The notes under the pieces are model-generated. The model was not told the origin of the DNA. It saw only the letters and a list, made by a program, of their open reading frames with translations, and searched no databases. This document shows positions 23,044 through 35,013 of a stretch of 64,000 bases of DNA, piece after piece. Position 1 is the first letter of the stretch; every line of letters starts with the position of its first letter. The stretch comes from Macrocybe gigantea. Taxonomy: Eukaryota > Basidiomycota > Agaricomycetes > Agaricales > Callistosporiaceae. Both the position numbers and the translations under genes were made by a program. The DNA lies in NCBI GenBank assembly GCA_011319805.1, contig SJRY01000111.1, forward strand, positions 1-64,000, in the 5' to 3' direction.

Positions 23044-23363
23044 TGTTACAGACGCCGCCCAAAGGACTATTCATTTTCTTATCTTATCTTTCCCACATCC
23101 CTTATCTCCCCCATCATGCTGCGCAGCGCGCAGCCATCGAGTCATCCCACTTCCCTAGTCATCCTGAGTCATCTCCTTCCAGTCTTACTCATCCGCAGTC
23201 CACAGCATTGCGCAGCCCATGGTCCGTGCTCGAGTACTGTAATGTATATAAGGACTCCCAGATGTACCAGTAGCGCTAGGCTTAATATTCCTTTTGCCAT
23301 CATCTCAAGACCACTCTCGCACTTAGTCTGCCCGAGTCCTTCTGAGATTCGTCTAGCCTAACA
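23044..23363 (+). repeat. Solo LTR of family A in C1
   Basis: 320 bp with TGTTAC...TAACA ends and a perfect 5-bp ATTTT duplication (23,039-23,043 and 23,364-23,368). C2 has the uninterrupted site on the minus strand at 59,093-59,097. Confidence 0.95.
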
Positions 23364-23519
23364 ATTTTATTTATTTATATGATGTGACCAGATGTGCTCC
23401 CGAACTTTCTAGACATACCCCTCCCAAATCACATGATATGTTCACGAAATGCAAATACAAGCCTATTGCTCTCAAAGTCTGTTCCGTCATTGCCCCACTT
23501 CCCGATAATGGCAAATTTT

Positions 23520-24007
23520 GAATCCTCCATGAAATCCGCAGAGACCCCCTTGCCAGTATGCTAAAACTATCTCCAAATCCCCCTCCCTTTATTCCAACCG
23601 GTCGCTATACTGAGGATCATCGAAATCTTGTTGACAAGGCTCATCCCAAAGGCTTCCTTTGGCCAGAAGAATGAAGACTGATGCACCACTTTATGTGCCT
23701 CCAGAACGGCACCTTCGCTTGGACTGACCAAGAGTGTGGTCGATTTCAAGAAGACTTTTTCCCTCCTGTTGAAATCCCTGTCATTCAGCACAAGCCTTCC
23801 TGATGCCTCCTGGTATTTATGATGAAATTTATCAGCTTATTCATTGAAAGATCGATGCCGGTGTCTATGAGCCCTCGAATTCCTCCTACCACTCCCAGTG
23901 GTTCACAGTTGTCAAGAAAGATGGCAAGTCGCTTTGCATCGTCTACTCCCTCAAGCTGCTAAACAAAGTCACCATCCATCATTCTGGAGTTACCCCGGTC
24001 CCTGATT
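23520..24007 (+). pseudogene. Family C reverse transcriptase, N-terminal part (C1)
   Basis: Translates to the segment before the RT palm, including SSYHSQWFTVVKKDGKSLCI and LNKVTIHHSGVTPVPD. It is nearly identical to C2 at 58.45-58.95 kb (minus). Broken by stops and cut by the A2 LTR at 24,008. Confidence 0.75.
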
Positions 24008-24327
24008 TGTTAGGCTAGACGAATCTCAGAAGGACTCAGATAGACTAAGTGCGAGAGTGGTCTTGAGATGATGGCAAAAGGAATATTAAGCCTAGCACTA
24101 CTGGTACATCTGGGAGTCCTTATATACATTACAGTACTCGAGCACGGACCATGGGCTGCACAATGCTGTGGACTGCAGATGAGTAAGACTGGAAGGAGAT
24201 GACTCAGGATGACTAGGGGAGTGAGATGACTCGATGGCTGCATGCTGCACAGCATGATGGGGAAGATAAGGGATATGGGAAAGATAAGATAAGAAATTGA
24301 ATAGTCCTTGGAGCGACATCCATAACA
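24008..24327 (-). repeat. A2 3' LTR
   Basis: 320-bp family A LTR, minus strand, TGTTAGG at 24,008 to CATAACA at 24,327 as read on plus. Confidence 0.92.
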
Positions 24328-24364
24328 TCACCCTCTCTTTAGATTCATGTCCTCATGAAAGACC

Positions 24365-24763
24365 TTAGTCCAGCTGTCCCCATCCAGTATTGGTCTCCCA
24401 GGTGGTTGCAGCATGTGGGGCCCATGTATGAATGAGCTCTTCATTATAGGTGCGGATGTGATGGAGTGTGGTGGTGAGGAGTTTAAGTCACCGGTTTTCT
24501 GTGCGAAGCATTTCCATTGCCTTGCGAAGCACGATACATTCAGCTGCAGTGGGGCTGGTCCCATCAGGGGTTCACCTGGTCCAGAGGTGCATGCGGACAG
24601 TCATAATATAGTGTATGTACACGCCAAGTGTGATGGTGAGGGGGTCCATGTAGTTGCTGCCATTGAGAATCCTTGCCAGATTCTCATGGTCATTTGGGTA
24701 GTTAGGGGTAGGTGCACGGCTGTCATCGCTGCTGTCGATGCTGATGGGGGCATTAGTGGTCAT
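24365..24763 (-). pseudogene. ORF3 of A2 (broken)
   Basis: Same 399-nt ORF as in A1, with NAPISIDSSDDSRAPTPNYP at its start, interrupted by a TAG after about 63 codons. Same length and same overlap with the end of pol. Confidence 0.7.
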
Positions 24764-27700
24764 GATGTGTGATTTTTGGTCTTCTTCCCTCTTGTCATGA
24801 TTCTTCTATCCTAGTTCGCAGTCTTCTTGAGGAAGTGGTCTAGAGCTTGCTGCACATTCCCCAGTTCCTTCTTTTTGATCCATGTGTTCTCTTCGTGTCC
24901 GTATCCTTTCCATTTGACCAGGAATAGTGTCCCCCTCCCTTGTTTCTTCCTTTTTAGGATCTCTTCTATCTCATACTCTTCTTCATCATTTATGATTTCA
25001 GGGATGGCGGTGATGGTCGTTCTTGTATCTTGAAATAGAGTCCTTTGTAGGGCATGAGCAGTGTTTCATTGAACATGGGGTGTATCAGCTGCCATGATGC
25101 TGGGAGTTTCAGGTGATATGCCAAGGCTCCTTTCTTTTCAACCACCTTGAACGGTCCATATTGGAGTGCCGATAACTTCTTTGATGGTTGATTGACTGTG
25201 ATATTGGTGGCTTCTAGCCATACTCTATCCCCTTTCTTGTATTCATGGGCTGGTCTTCGCCTTGCATCGTAATTGTCTTTGGCTTATATTTGTGCATACT
25301 GCAGCACAGCATTTGCTTCTCTCCGTATTTGGTTCATTCTTTTGACAAAGTCCTTCACTGCTGGGTTATTCCCTTCTGTCATCTGCGGTTCTCCCTTCCA
25401 GAGGTGCATTCCATAGTTGAGGTAGAATGGTGTCTCCTTCATTCCCTGGTGTGCTTTGTCATTGTACTGGTATTCTGCAATTGCTATCCATTCTGCCCAA
25501 TTGTTCTGTAAGTTGTTTGTGAAGCTTTTGAGGAAGGCTTCTGTTTCTTGGTGGGATCATTCTGCCTGTCCATCTGTCTATGGGTGATAGGCCATTGATA
25601 AATTTTGCTTTGTTCCAAGTAATTTTAGAAGTGCTGTCATGAATCGCACTGTGAATTGGGGTCCTCGATCACTAATGATCTTTCATGGAATTCCGTGAAG
25701 CTGCCACACATTGTCTCGATATAGTCATGCAAGACCTTCTGCTGTAAGTTCAGTCTTTGTAGGGACTAGATGGATCATCTTGGTTAGGCAGTCTGTGACT
25801 GCAGCGATGGCATTAAAGCCATTCAAGTTGGGTAGTGGTCCTATGAGATCTACTCCGATATCTTCCCATGGTTGCTGTGGGACCTCGTGCGGGTGTAGGG
25901 GTGCATGTTTCTTTTGTCGGATGATTTTGTTTCACTGACATGTTTCACATCCATTGACATACTTCTTGATGTCCGTTAGCATTGATGGCCACCAATAGGT
26001 GCAGTTTATGAGCTCATGCATGCGGTATTATCCTGGGTGTCCTCTGATGGGTGTGTCATGGTGTTCAAACATGATGTCTTCCTTCAGTTTGTTGTCTGGA
26101 GGAACATAGATTTTTCCTCCTACGTATATAATGTGGTCTTCTTCTGTGAACCAGTGTGGTTTTTCCTTTAGTCCTGTTATTACGATCATCTCCCTTCGTG
26201 TGCATTGTCAAATTTGTTCTATTCTTGGAGATTCCATCATTATGATTCCTCTCATTTGTATTGCCTCATTATTTTCTGCTTCCTCTTTTCATCCTTGAAC
26301 ATCATAAATTCAAAATCTTGTTCATTATTCTCTTCCAGATATCAGATGAATGCCACCTCTTTGATCATTTGTATATCATCCTTCTCTGCTAGGTTTTCTT
26401 CATATCCTGCCATTTGTAACAGGACGTTTGCTTTTCCATTGGCCTTTTCTAGTACGTGTCATAGTTTATAGTCATATTCTTGTAATTTTAGATACCAGCT
26501 GATCTGTCTCAAATTGAGTCACTGCAGTTTCCAGAAATATGATAGGTTTTTGTGATCTGTCAATATTTCAAACTTCTCTCAAGCTTCTAGGAGGTATTGT
26601 CTCCATGTCTTTAGTGCAACCATTATCGCAAGGAGTTCCTTGTCATAGATTTCATAGTTTTGCTCTGCTGGGGTCATGCATCTCAAAATGAATGCAATTG
26701 GGTGCCATAGTCCTTTCTGCTGTTGTGATAGTACCACTCCAATGGCATATCCTAAGGCGTCTGTTTCAACTCAGAATTTTCCTTCTGTTTGTGGTAGTGC
26801 TAGAATGGGTGCTGAGGTTATATGTCAAATCAGCTCGAAAGTATCCTGTTGCTTGTCTGTCCACTGGAATGTTTTGTTTCCAGTCAACTCTGTCAGAGGT
26901 TTAGCGACCTTTGCATACCCCTTGATGAATCATTGGTAGAAGTTTGTGAATCCCAAGAACTTTTGTAGTTCTTTCTTCATCTTTGAAGTTGGCCAGGATT
27001 GTACGGCTGTGATCTTCTCTGGTTCCATTTCGACCTTCCCTTCTCCTATGATATATCCTTGTACTGGGACTTTTGATGATTCCTAGATGCATTTCAGTCC
27101 TTTGATGAACAAGTCATTCTTGTTCAGTATTTCCATGACCTCTATAGTGTTCTTTTGGAGTTCCTCTTGTGTTCATCCAATGATTATGATGTCATCCATA
27201 TAGATTATGCATACTCTTCTTTGTATTTGGTCTTGGAAGAGGCTTGCCATCATTCAGCTAAAAGTGCCTGGTGCATTGCACTGCCCAAAGTACATAACTG
27301 TTGGTTCGAAGAGCCCTCTTGCTGTTAGGAAGGCTGCCTTCCATTCATCTCCTTTCTGGATGTGCACATTATTGTATCCCCAGATAATGTCAATCTTGCT
27401 AAAGTACTTTGCTTCTTGTAGTACGTCGAGGAGCTCACTAATGCGTGGTAGTGGGAACTTGTCCTTGACCATATATTTGTTTATTTCCTGGTAGTCTTGG
27501 ATGAGTCATTTACTTCCGTCCTTCTTGTTGCGAAAGAAACAGGGTGCTGCATAAGGAGATTTTGATGGGCATATTTTTCCTATTCTTAATCCTTCTTTGA
27601 CAAAGGCATCTAGTTCCTCTAGTTCCTTCTGTATCATTGAATAGACTTTGCTTGGTATCATTTTGGGTGCATCTTTCATTAAGTTTATTTTGTGGTCCCA

Positions 27701-28306
27701 TTCTTTGTAGTCTGGTAAATAATCAAAGTTCTTCTCCTTGAAGAGGTGTTTGAATCTGATCAGATATGGGGGTATCTGGGTTCCTATCTTGTCACTGGCT
27801 GTGGTTTTCACTGGTTCAGCCATCTTCTGTATCTTAATCATCTGGTAGTTTATTTTGCACATTTTAGGGCATCTGTCGAAGACAACTTCTCCTGTCCTCC
27901 ATTTGATTGTTGGATTGTAGTAGACAAGCTAGTCATGTCCTAGTAGCATGTCAGTCTTTCCGATATCGAGTATGATGGCTTCCATGTGCTCCTTGTGTCC
28001 TTTAATGTTGATGTGGACCTCCGCTACTCTGTCTGCTGTTTTCTGGTGGTTGGGTGATCTGTCTGCATTTATGATTGGAATCTTCTTGATTCGTCATGTC
28101 TTCAGCCCTGTTTTCACTACTATTGTGGTGTTGATGCAGGTTCTATCTGCTCTGCTATCGACTTCCAGTGTTATCATTGTGATTCCTTTTCACGTTCATA
28201 TCCTAGCTGGTACTGCAAGTTCTTTCCTCTTTAGTGGTTTGTCCCCTCGGATAGTTTTCCTTAGTGCTTCAGATCGCTTGGCAGGAATGGTGTATTTCAA
28301 AGTATG
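24764..28306 (-). pseudogene. Pol of A2, protease end to chromodomain (broken)
   Basis: On the minus strand: chromodomain remnant near 24,830-25,010, integrase with degraded zinc finger and core (25.3-26.1 kb), RNase H (26.4-26.9 kb), RT with FSKIDIIWGYNNVHIQKGDE and the YMDD region near 27.2 kb, and start of pol near 27.86 kb. Many TGA/TAG stops and missense changes of the transition type. Confidence 0.8.
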
Positions 28307-28693
28307 TGTCAGGGGACATCCCGCTTTCCACCACCAAGTCCCCTTGACAACGTGACCCAAAGACGCTTCACATGACCATCGCGTGACATTTGCACCTGTC
28401 ATGTGAGCCGTTGCACCCTTCGCGCCTTTCGCATCATGGCGCTCCTGAATAAGGCCGCTTATGCGCCTCGTTCCAGCCTCACTCCTGCCACATGTCCACC
28501 TCGTGTAGTATAGTATATAGCTAGATAGTGCCCTAGAGGGGAACCTTAGAGTATTCTCTTAGGTTTCCCCTCTAGGTGAGTCGGTGTACATATGTAGCTA
28601 CCTCAAGAACTTAGGTTTCCCCTCTAGGTCCGTCTGAGCCCCTCGCACGTATCACGCATCACATTTAGGCCATCCTCAGCGGTTGCCCTAACA
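28307..28693 (+). repeat. D 5' LTR
   Basis: 387 bp, TGTCAGG...CCTAACA. TATATA at 28,514-28,519. Predicted transcript start AGAGTATTCT at 28,548-28,557, which lies in the loop between CCTAGAGGGGAACCT (28,532-28,546) and AGGTTTCCCCTCTAGG (28,561-28,576). Confidence 0.93.
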
Positions 28694-28695
28694 GT

Positions 28696-28705
28696 AGAAT
28701 ACTCT
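28696..28705 (+). promoter_or_regulatory. Self-primer binding site of D
   Basis: AGAATACTCT, two bases after the LTR, is the exact reverse complement of AGAGTATTCT at 28,548-28,557, 34 nt downstream of the TATA. Confidence 0.65.
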
Positions 28706-28828
28706 CCCCAACAGAGAGCCGAGCTCGCAGGTCATGCCACGATAGGCACCTTCGGAATCGATGACAGTGATGATGAAAGTCGCAGTTCCGCCTCCGCTGC
28801 CACCGCCCTCGACCTCCCCTCTCATCAT

Positions 28829-30031
28829 ATGCCTCGAAGCACGACGCCCGTGCCTGAGCCAATGCCTGCCATGCCGATTTCAGTCGACGCGCCCAAAGGC
28901 AAAGGCCCTGTGACCCGCCAAGAGGTCCAATCCATTCACGAGTCAGTGGAATCACTCCGCGCTCAATTAGCACAGGTCCTCCAATTGCTAGAACGTTCCA
29001 GACCCTCTCGTGCACCACCCGAAACGCATATGGACCCCCTGGGAGCTCACGCAACTCCCGAACCACCTGTCCCTGAAACTCCCACTACCGCGTCGCATAG
29101 CACGACCTCCGTTAAACCCGCTGCCCCCAGCGACTTCAACAGCAACCGCCAGAATGGTCATTCGTTCCTGAATTCGTACAAGCTGTACCTCATGCTTGCG
29201 CTGCATCAGTTCCTGCACCAAGTTGCACAAGTCAAATGGGCAATGACGTACATGAAAGGAGGGCGTGCTCACCAAGCTGTTGATCGCTGGATGCGCTTCG
29301 AGTGCACCAATGGTCACCTGAAGTTTGCGACGTGGAGCGACTTCGTCCAAGAGTTTCAATGCGAGTTCTGCATCCAGAATGAGCAACACGACGTGCTGAT
29401 GAAGCTCGAAAGCACGTCGTATTATCAAGACAAGCGGACCATTGACGAGTACACCGACGGGTTTTGCGACCTCATCGAATGCTCCGGATACACAGACGGA
29501 CTCGGTATCGTCATCAAATATCGCAAGGGCTTGCGTGCGACCGTCCAGTCACAAGTCACAAACATGCCAACCGGCCGCCCCACTGACAACATTCCAGAAG
29601 CATAGTATCGCACCGTACACACATGTGAAGAGAACCTCAAAGCAAACAAGACATTCTCCGCCATCCACTCCACGCCCACGTGCATATCCGCGGGGCACTC
29701 TGCAACTGCCCCTGCACCCAAGCCTGCTCCGTTGCACTTCACAACGAAGCCAAACCCGACTCCTCTCCCACCTGGCATTCCCATGGACGTTGACGCTGCA
29801 TGCCAGTGCACGCGATCGCCGGTTATCTGTCGGTGCTGCAACCAGCCTGGCCACATCGCACCGGACTGCCTCCGCGCATTCGACATATGCTACATGATGG
29901 TCAATGAAACCCGTGAAGCCATCCAATCCATGCTTGCGAAGATCAATGTAGTGGACGGCCTCGCTAAAGACATCGCATCAGCCGAAGTGAACGCGACGGA
30001 GGAGGAGGATTTTCAAACGTGCAGCGAGTGA
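28829..30031 (+). pseudogene. Family D Gag
   Basis: Gag with a Pro-rich N-terminus, a short coiled segment (SVESLRAQLAQVLQLLERSR), capsid region (WSDFVQEFQCEFCIQNEQHD; TIDEYTDGFCDLIECSGYTD) and one CCHC zinc knuckle, CRCCNQPGHIAPDC. One TAG at 29,603 interrupts it. It ends in TGA at 30,029; the heptamer GGATTTT at 30,007-30,013, read G GAT TTT, precedes the stop and protease is in the -1 frame. Confidence 0.8.
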
Positions 30032-32767
30032 CCGACATGCCCTCGCTGCCCACAACATTCGTTTCGGACTCGGTCCATATAAATAACGATACCCCTGATA
30101 ATACAGAACCTGTCGTTACCAGAACACCTGAAGTTGTGTCAGAAAAACCTAAAAAACCCGGACTGTGACCATGCAAATGGGAATGCGTACTGCCCCGCAA
30201 GTATTGCATTTGCACAACAGACTCCAACTCCCTTTGCCTCAAGGTCGAGGTCCAAACAACAGACACTGGCGATGTCTTTTCAGTTGCCACGCTCCTTGAT
30301 TCCGGCGCAACCAGCCTCTTCCTCGATCGCGTGTTCGCGGCGAGGCATCGCATCACAACCCAACCCCTTACCTGACTGATACCCGTCCGCAACATTGATG
30401 GCACTCCCAACGAAGACGGCATGATTCGCGAAGTCGTGGATTTGGTGATTCGCTACCAAGGCCACACTGAGCACGCCGTTTTTGCCATCACCAGACTCAG
30501 ACACCAGGAGATGATTCTGGGCTTCCCCTGGTTAAAGTTACACAATCCTGATATCGACTGGGAAAAGGGTACGATCAAAATCAATCGTTGCGAGCGCACC
30601 TGCCACACTTGCGTGAACGATGTGAAAAGTGAATGCTTGCATGAGTGAAAAGACCAAAACTGGATGAAGGCTGCGATTCGTGCTTGTTGCACTGGCCTGA
30701 TGCCGCACCTCGCCACTGTCGAGGACGAAGGTGAGGTCCCCGAAATGGGACGCAATCCGGACAAACCGACCGATGAACCCATTGAAGAGGGTGATCACCT
30801 CTTCATGATCCCCAGGTATGATCCTCCGGCCGCATCCATTCGCGTGATGGTGAACATCTCGCAGCGTCTCACAGTAGCTCATGCGAAAAATAGCGAAGTG
30901 TGCACCTTTTGTGACGCGGTTCCCGATCACTTACACGAGTTCGAAGATGTGTTCGCGAAGTCGTTGTTTGACACGCTCCCCAAATGTCGCACCTGGGACC
31001 ATGCAATCGAATTAGTGCCTGACGCAAAAGTGAGCCCATGCAAGATCTACCTGCTCAGCCTTGACGAGCAAAAGGAGCTCGATGCCTTCCTCGAAGAGCA
31101 TCTCGCCACTGGTCGTATCCGCCTGTCCAAGTCGCCCATGGCTGCCCCTTCTTCTTCATCAAGAAAAAGGACAGCACCCTTCGTCCCATTCAAGATTATT
31201 GTGCACTCAACGTGGTAACGATCAAGAACCGATATCCCATCCCTCTGATTTCGGATCTCATCAATCAACTGCGAGGTGTGAAGTATTTCATGAAACTGGA
31301 CGTGCGATGGGGATACAACAACGTGCGCATTTGTGAAGGTGACGAATGGAAGGCCGCGTTCCGCATGAACCACGGCTTATTCGAGCTGCTGGTAATGTTC
31401 TTCGGCATGACGAACTCACCTGCAATGTTCCAGACCATAATGAATAACATCTTCCATGACCTTATCACAGAAGACGTGGTCTGTGTATACCTCGATGACA
31501 TCCTGATCTTCACAAAGACATGCGAGGAACACCATTGCATCACGTGCCTCGTACTAGAATGCCTTCGTGAGCACAAGCTGTACCTCAAGTGGGAGAAGTG
31601 CAAATTCGAGCGCACATGCATCGAATACCTCGGTCTCATTATCGAAGAGGGTAAGGTGCGCATGGATCCCATGAAAGTTGCAGGAGTTGCGGAATGGCTG
31701 ACACTGCGAAACCAGAAGGAGGTTCAATCCTTCCTTGGCTTCGTGAACTTCTACCGCCAGTTTATTCGTGACTTTTCGCATCACGCGCGTCCGCTCTTTG
31801 ACCTCACCAAGACCGATGTATGATTCTATTGGGGCAAAGCTGAACAGATCGCGTTCAATGCGCTAAGGTCCGCGGTGACCAGCAAACTGATTCTCATCTT
31901 CCCCGACGATGATTGCACCTACCGCGTTGAAGCCGATAGTTCCGATTTTGTGACAGGCACTGTCCTCTCGCAGGAATCTCCTGATGACGGCAAGTGGCAT
32001 CCAATCGCATTCTATTCGAAGAGCCTCTCGGACGTGGAACACAACTATGAGATCCATGACAAGGAGCTGCTCGTGATCGTCCATGCACTAGAGGAGTGGC
32101 GCCATTTCCTCGAAGGCGCGCGTCACTCCATCAAGATCTGGACAGACCACAAGAACCTCGAGTACTTCCGCACAGCTCAGAGACTCAACCAGCGCCAAGC
32201 ACGATGGTCGCTCTACCTCTCGCGCTTCGACTTCTCACTTCATCACTGCCCCAGCCACTCCATGGCTAAGCCCGACGCACTCTTGCATCGCGGGATCATG
32301 GTGATGGATCGGCCGACAATCGCAACATCGTGCTTCTCAAGCCAGAGCTTTTCACGATTTGCACAACCGAGGCAATAGAGGTTGAAGGCCCAGAGAGAGG
32401 TTTGTTGCAGGAGGTTCGGGCGAAGAATCGCGAGCAGGAGTTCGAAGAAGCTGTCGTGAAGGCTGCACGAGATCTTGCGTGCACTCGCGTGAATGCCGTT
32501 CACAGTTCCGACTGGACCAAGACCGACGGACTACTCTTCTACCACGGCCACATCTACGTACCCTGCGACATGGACCTACGATGATGCATTATCAAATTAT
32601 ATCACAATTCGTGCGTCGCGGGCCATCCTGGCCATTGGAAGACGCTCGAGCTGGTCAGTTGCAACTACTGGTGGCCCTCGATGTCACGCCAGATCGGACT
32701 CTACTGCAAGACATGTGATATGTGCCTCTGAACGAAGATCTAATGCAATGCACCACAGGGAGAGCTC

Positions 32768-33177
32768 TGTTACGATTTAGGACCAATCGTTATCTTGACG
32801 ACGAGCATGTGACTCAAAAACCACATGACGAACATGTGACAGACATGACGCGACAAACAAGATATAATGTAACGACTCGAGGAAACCCTATGACAACAAC
32901 GCGTCAGCACTGACTAGGGCAGAGGGTTATTGCGCAGTACCTGCAGGATAACACATGGAGCGTAGTCGGATTCTGACTCACACAGACAAGGGTTTAGGGT
33001 TTCATGCAGCATGAGATTAACATAGTCGTGGTCCGTGCTCGGTAGTTGTAACATATAAATACCTGAATTGTACGTAGTAGAATCCAGCTTCGAGCTGGCT
33101 TATAATAGCATTCCTATCCCCGCCTCTTATCTCTAAGGGTTAGTTAGAGTGACCTGCAGAATTGGTTTTGCATAGCA
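32768..33177 (+). repeat. B 5' LTR
   Basis: 410 bp. TATAAAT at 33,054-33,060. Predicted start AGCTTCGAGCT at 33,086-33,096, inside the palindrome CCAGCTTCGAGCTGG. Confidence 0.93.
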
Positions 33178-33179
33178 AA

Positions 33180-33190
33180 AGCTCGAAGCT
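33180..33190 (+). promoter_or_regulatory. Self-primer binding site of B
   Basis: AGCTCGAAGCT, two bases after the LTR, is the exact reverse complement of AGCTTCGAGCT at 33,086-33,096, 32 nt downstream of the TATA. The segment is itself nearly palindromic, which weakens the test slightly. Confidence 0.65.
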
Positions 33191-33867
33191 AGCACTAACG
33201 CACCTCACTCTACTCCTCTCTACACGCCCTTCCTTTGTTGCCAGATGGCCTCGAGTGCCGTGCGACCAAAGGAACCCGCTACGTCATCACAACTCCTCCT
33301 CCTATCCAAACTAACATTTTTACCTTTCCACCACTACTCCTCACCCCGCGCCAACCTTGTTCTGGTCTCTATCATTGGTCCTTGTTCATTGCATTTGGAA
33401 GTGCGAGAGGACTAGGGGAAACGTTGAGTCCATCCCCGTCCGAATCGAACATCATAAGGCTGTGCTGGGATAATCCTCAGAGAGTCCCACCGCGTGTCTG
33501 ACCAGGTAGTTTGCTGACCCGGGGCGTACCAAAGCAAGAGAGACCGGAGGACTCGGACATGTGGACAGTCCCCACCCATCAACCACCTTTCAAACACGCC
33601 CCTGAAGATCATTGTCGGGAACATGTGTTGACCCAAAACGAGAAAGGGATTGCTAGACCGCTAGAATCTCTGACGACGAAACCTTCCTTGACTGCCGTTT
33701 GGGGCATTCCCATTGCGACGAGGATTTGAGCCGACCCATCCACAGTTCAACAGGCACCACCCTTTTCTCTGGATCCAACCGAAGTGGGAGTCGACGGTCG
33801 CGTGCCGCCCACACGGTACTATTCGACAAACCATACTACACACCCAACCCCTTTCATATTGCACATC

Positions 33868-35013
33868 ATGGAATTCATCGCCGCCCTCTTTGCCTTCATC
33901 ACCATCATCCTCACTACCCTCTTCGCCACAAACCCTCTTGCCTTAGCCTGGGGCACCCTCCGAAACAACCCCCAACAGGCCGAACAAGTTCAGAACGTGA
34001 CACGGACTTTGATCGACTCGATCAAAGAAGAACTGGATTTGGGCAAGAAGCCCAAAAGAATGAAATCGGAACTGCCGGATCCATATAAAGGGGATCCCGG
34101 CCTGATCGGAAGCTGGCTTTGACATATGGAAGTCTCTTTCGACAAAGAAGAGATCACCAATAAATGGGACATGATCACTTATGCACTGCAGTGGATCACG
34201 GGAGGCAAGGCCGAACGTGCACAGAACTGGGCGGACTCAAAGCTACAAGAGTGGCTAGAGTTCAAGACGGAATTGAATGGACGCAGGCAGGAGTTCAGAA
34301 ACCACTCCACCTATGATGATTGGGAACATGGCCACATCGTTATGCCGGCAACGGCTAACACTCCGGAAGTTAGGATGGATCCCCTTGGACACCTCCCACT
34401 GTTCAAGGACTGGGAGAACTTCAAGGCGGAGGCCCGCGAGTTCTTCATGACAACGGAGACACAGAACGATGCAATAATCCAGATTAAGGAACTGTCACAA
34501 CGCCGACGACTGGTCGAGGACTACATTGTTGAATTCCGGAGCTGGGCTCCCTTGACAGAATATAATGACATTGCCCTCATCGACATCTTTAAACACAGAC
34601 TCGACCAGGCGCTCGGATGTCGAATCATCAAACTAGGAGGTGTCCGCGAAGAGGACATCGACTGGTGGTACAAACGTGCGATGGAATTGGACCAGCAATA
34701 CTGCCAGGCCCAAAAGGAATTCGGTGCGAAGGAGCGATTCACTCCTAAGCAAACTCAGAAACTGGCACAGGGAACCACAGCGCCTAAGGAGCAAACTCCG
34801 GCACTAGCGACCAGTAATGCTCAAGGACAGCCCGACCCGAATGCCATGGATGTCGACCGGATGAGGCGCGAAGGACGCTGCTTCTGGTGCGGACAGAAAG
34901 GACATATCGGACATAACTGCCCAATGAACCCCTGGCCGAAATATGTCACACGGAACGTAGAAATGCAGGACGAAACTACTGCTAAGATCGAAGAGCTTAA
35001 ACAGGGTTTTTGA
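33868..35013 (+). pseudogene. Family B Gag
   Basis: ATG 33,868 opens with a hydrophobic stretch (MEFIAALFAFITIILTTLFA) unlike the other Gags here, then QNVTRTLIDSIKEELDLGKK. After one stop at 34,120 the capsid region follows from 34,126 (WDMITYALQWITGGKAERAQ; LFKDWENFKAEAREFFMTTE) and a CCHC zinc knuckle CFWCGQKGHIGHNC. It ends TGA 35,011-35,013, immediately preceded by the slippery GGGTTTT (35,004-35,010). The stop at 34,120 is TGA. Confidence 0.8.
35004..35010 (+). promoter_or_regulatory. Probable -1 frameshift heptamer, family B
   Basis: GGGTTTT in phase G GGT TTT, directly followed by the gag stop TGA. Protease is in the -1 frame. Confidence 0.65.

Larger units (their letters stand above)
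12564..24007 (+). mobile_element. Family C Gypsy-type retroelement, copy C1 (5' part, with A1 and a solo LTR nested in it)
   Basis: C1 consists of 12,564-15,957, 22,471-23,043 and 23,364-24,007; the gaps are the A1 element and a solo family A LTR. It carries a leader with TATAAA at 12,835, gag, an aspartic protease region and the beginning of reverse transcriptase, then stops at the A2 LTR at 24,008. The second copy C2 (minus, 56.4-62.0 kb) is closely similar and continues through RT and RNase H, so C1 has lost its 3' half. Multiple stops make it inactive. Confidence 0.82.

Noticed and set aside
29425..29926. Long minus-strand ORFs opposite D gag
   Set aside because: Shadows of the GC-rich gag on the plus strand; they have no domain and the plus-strand frame carries the zinc knuckle.
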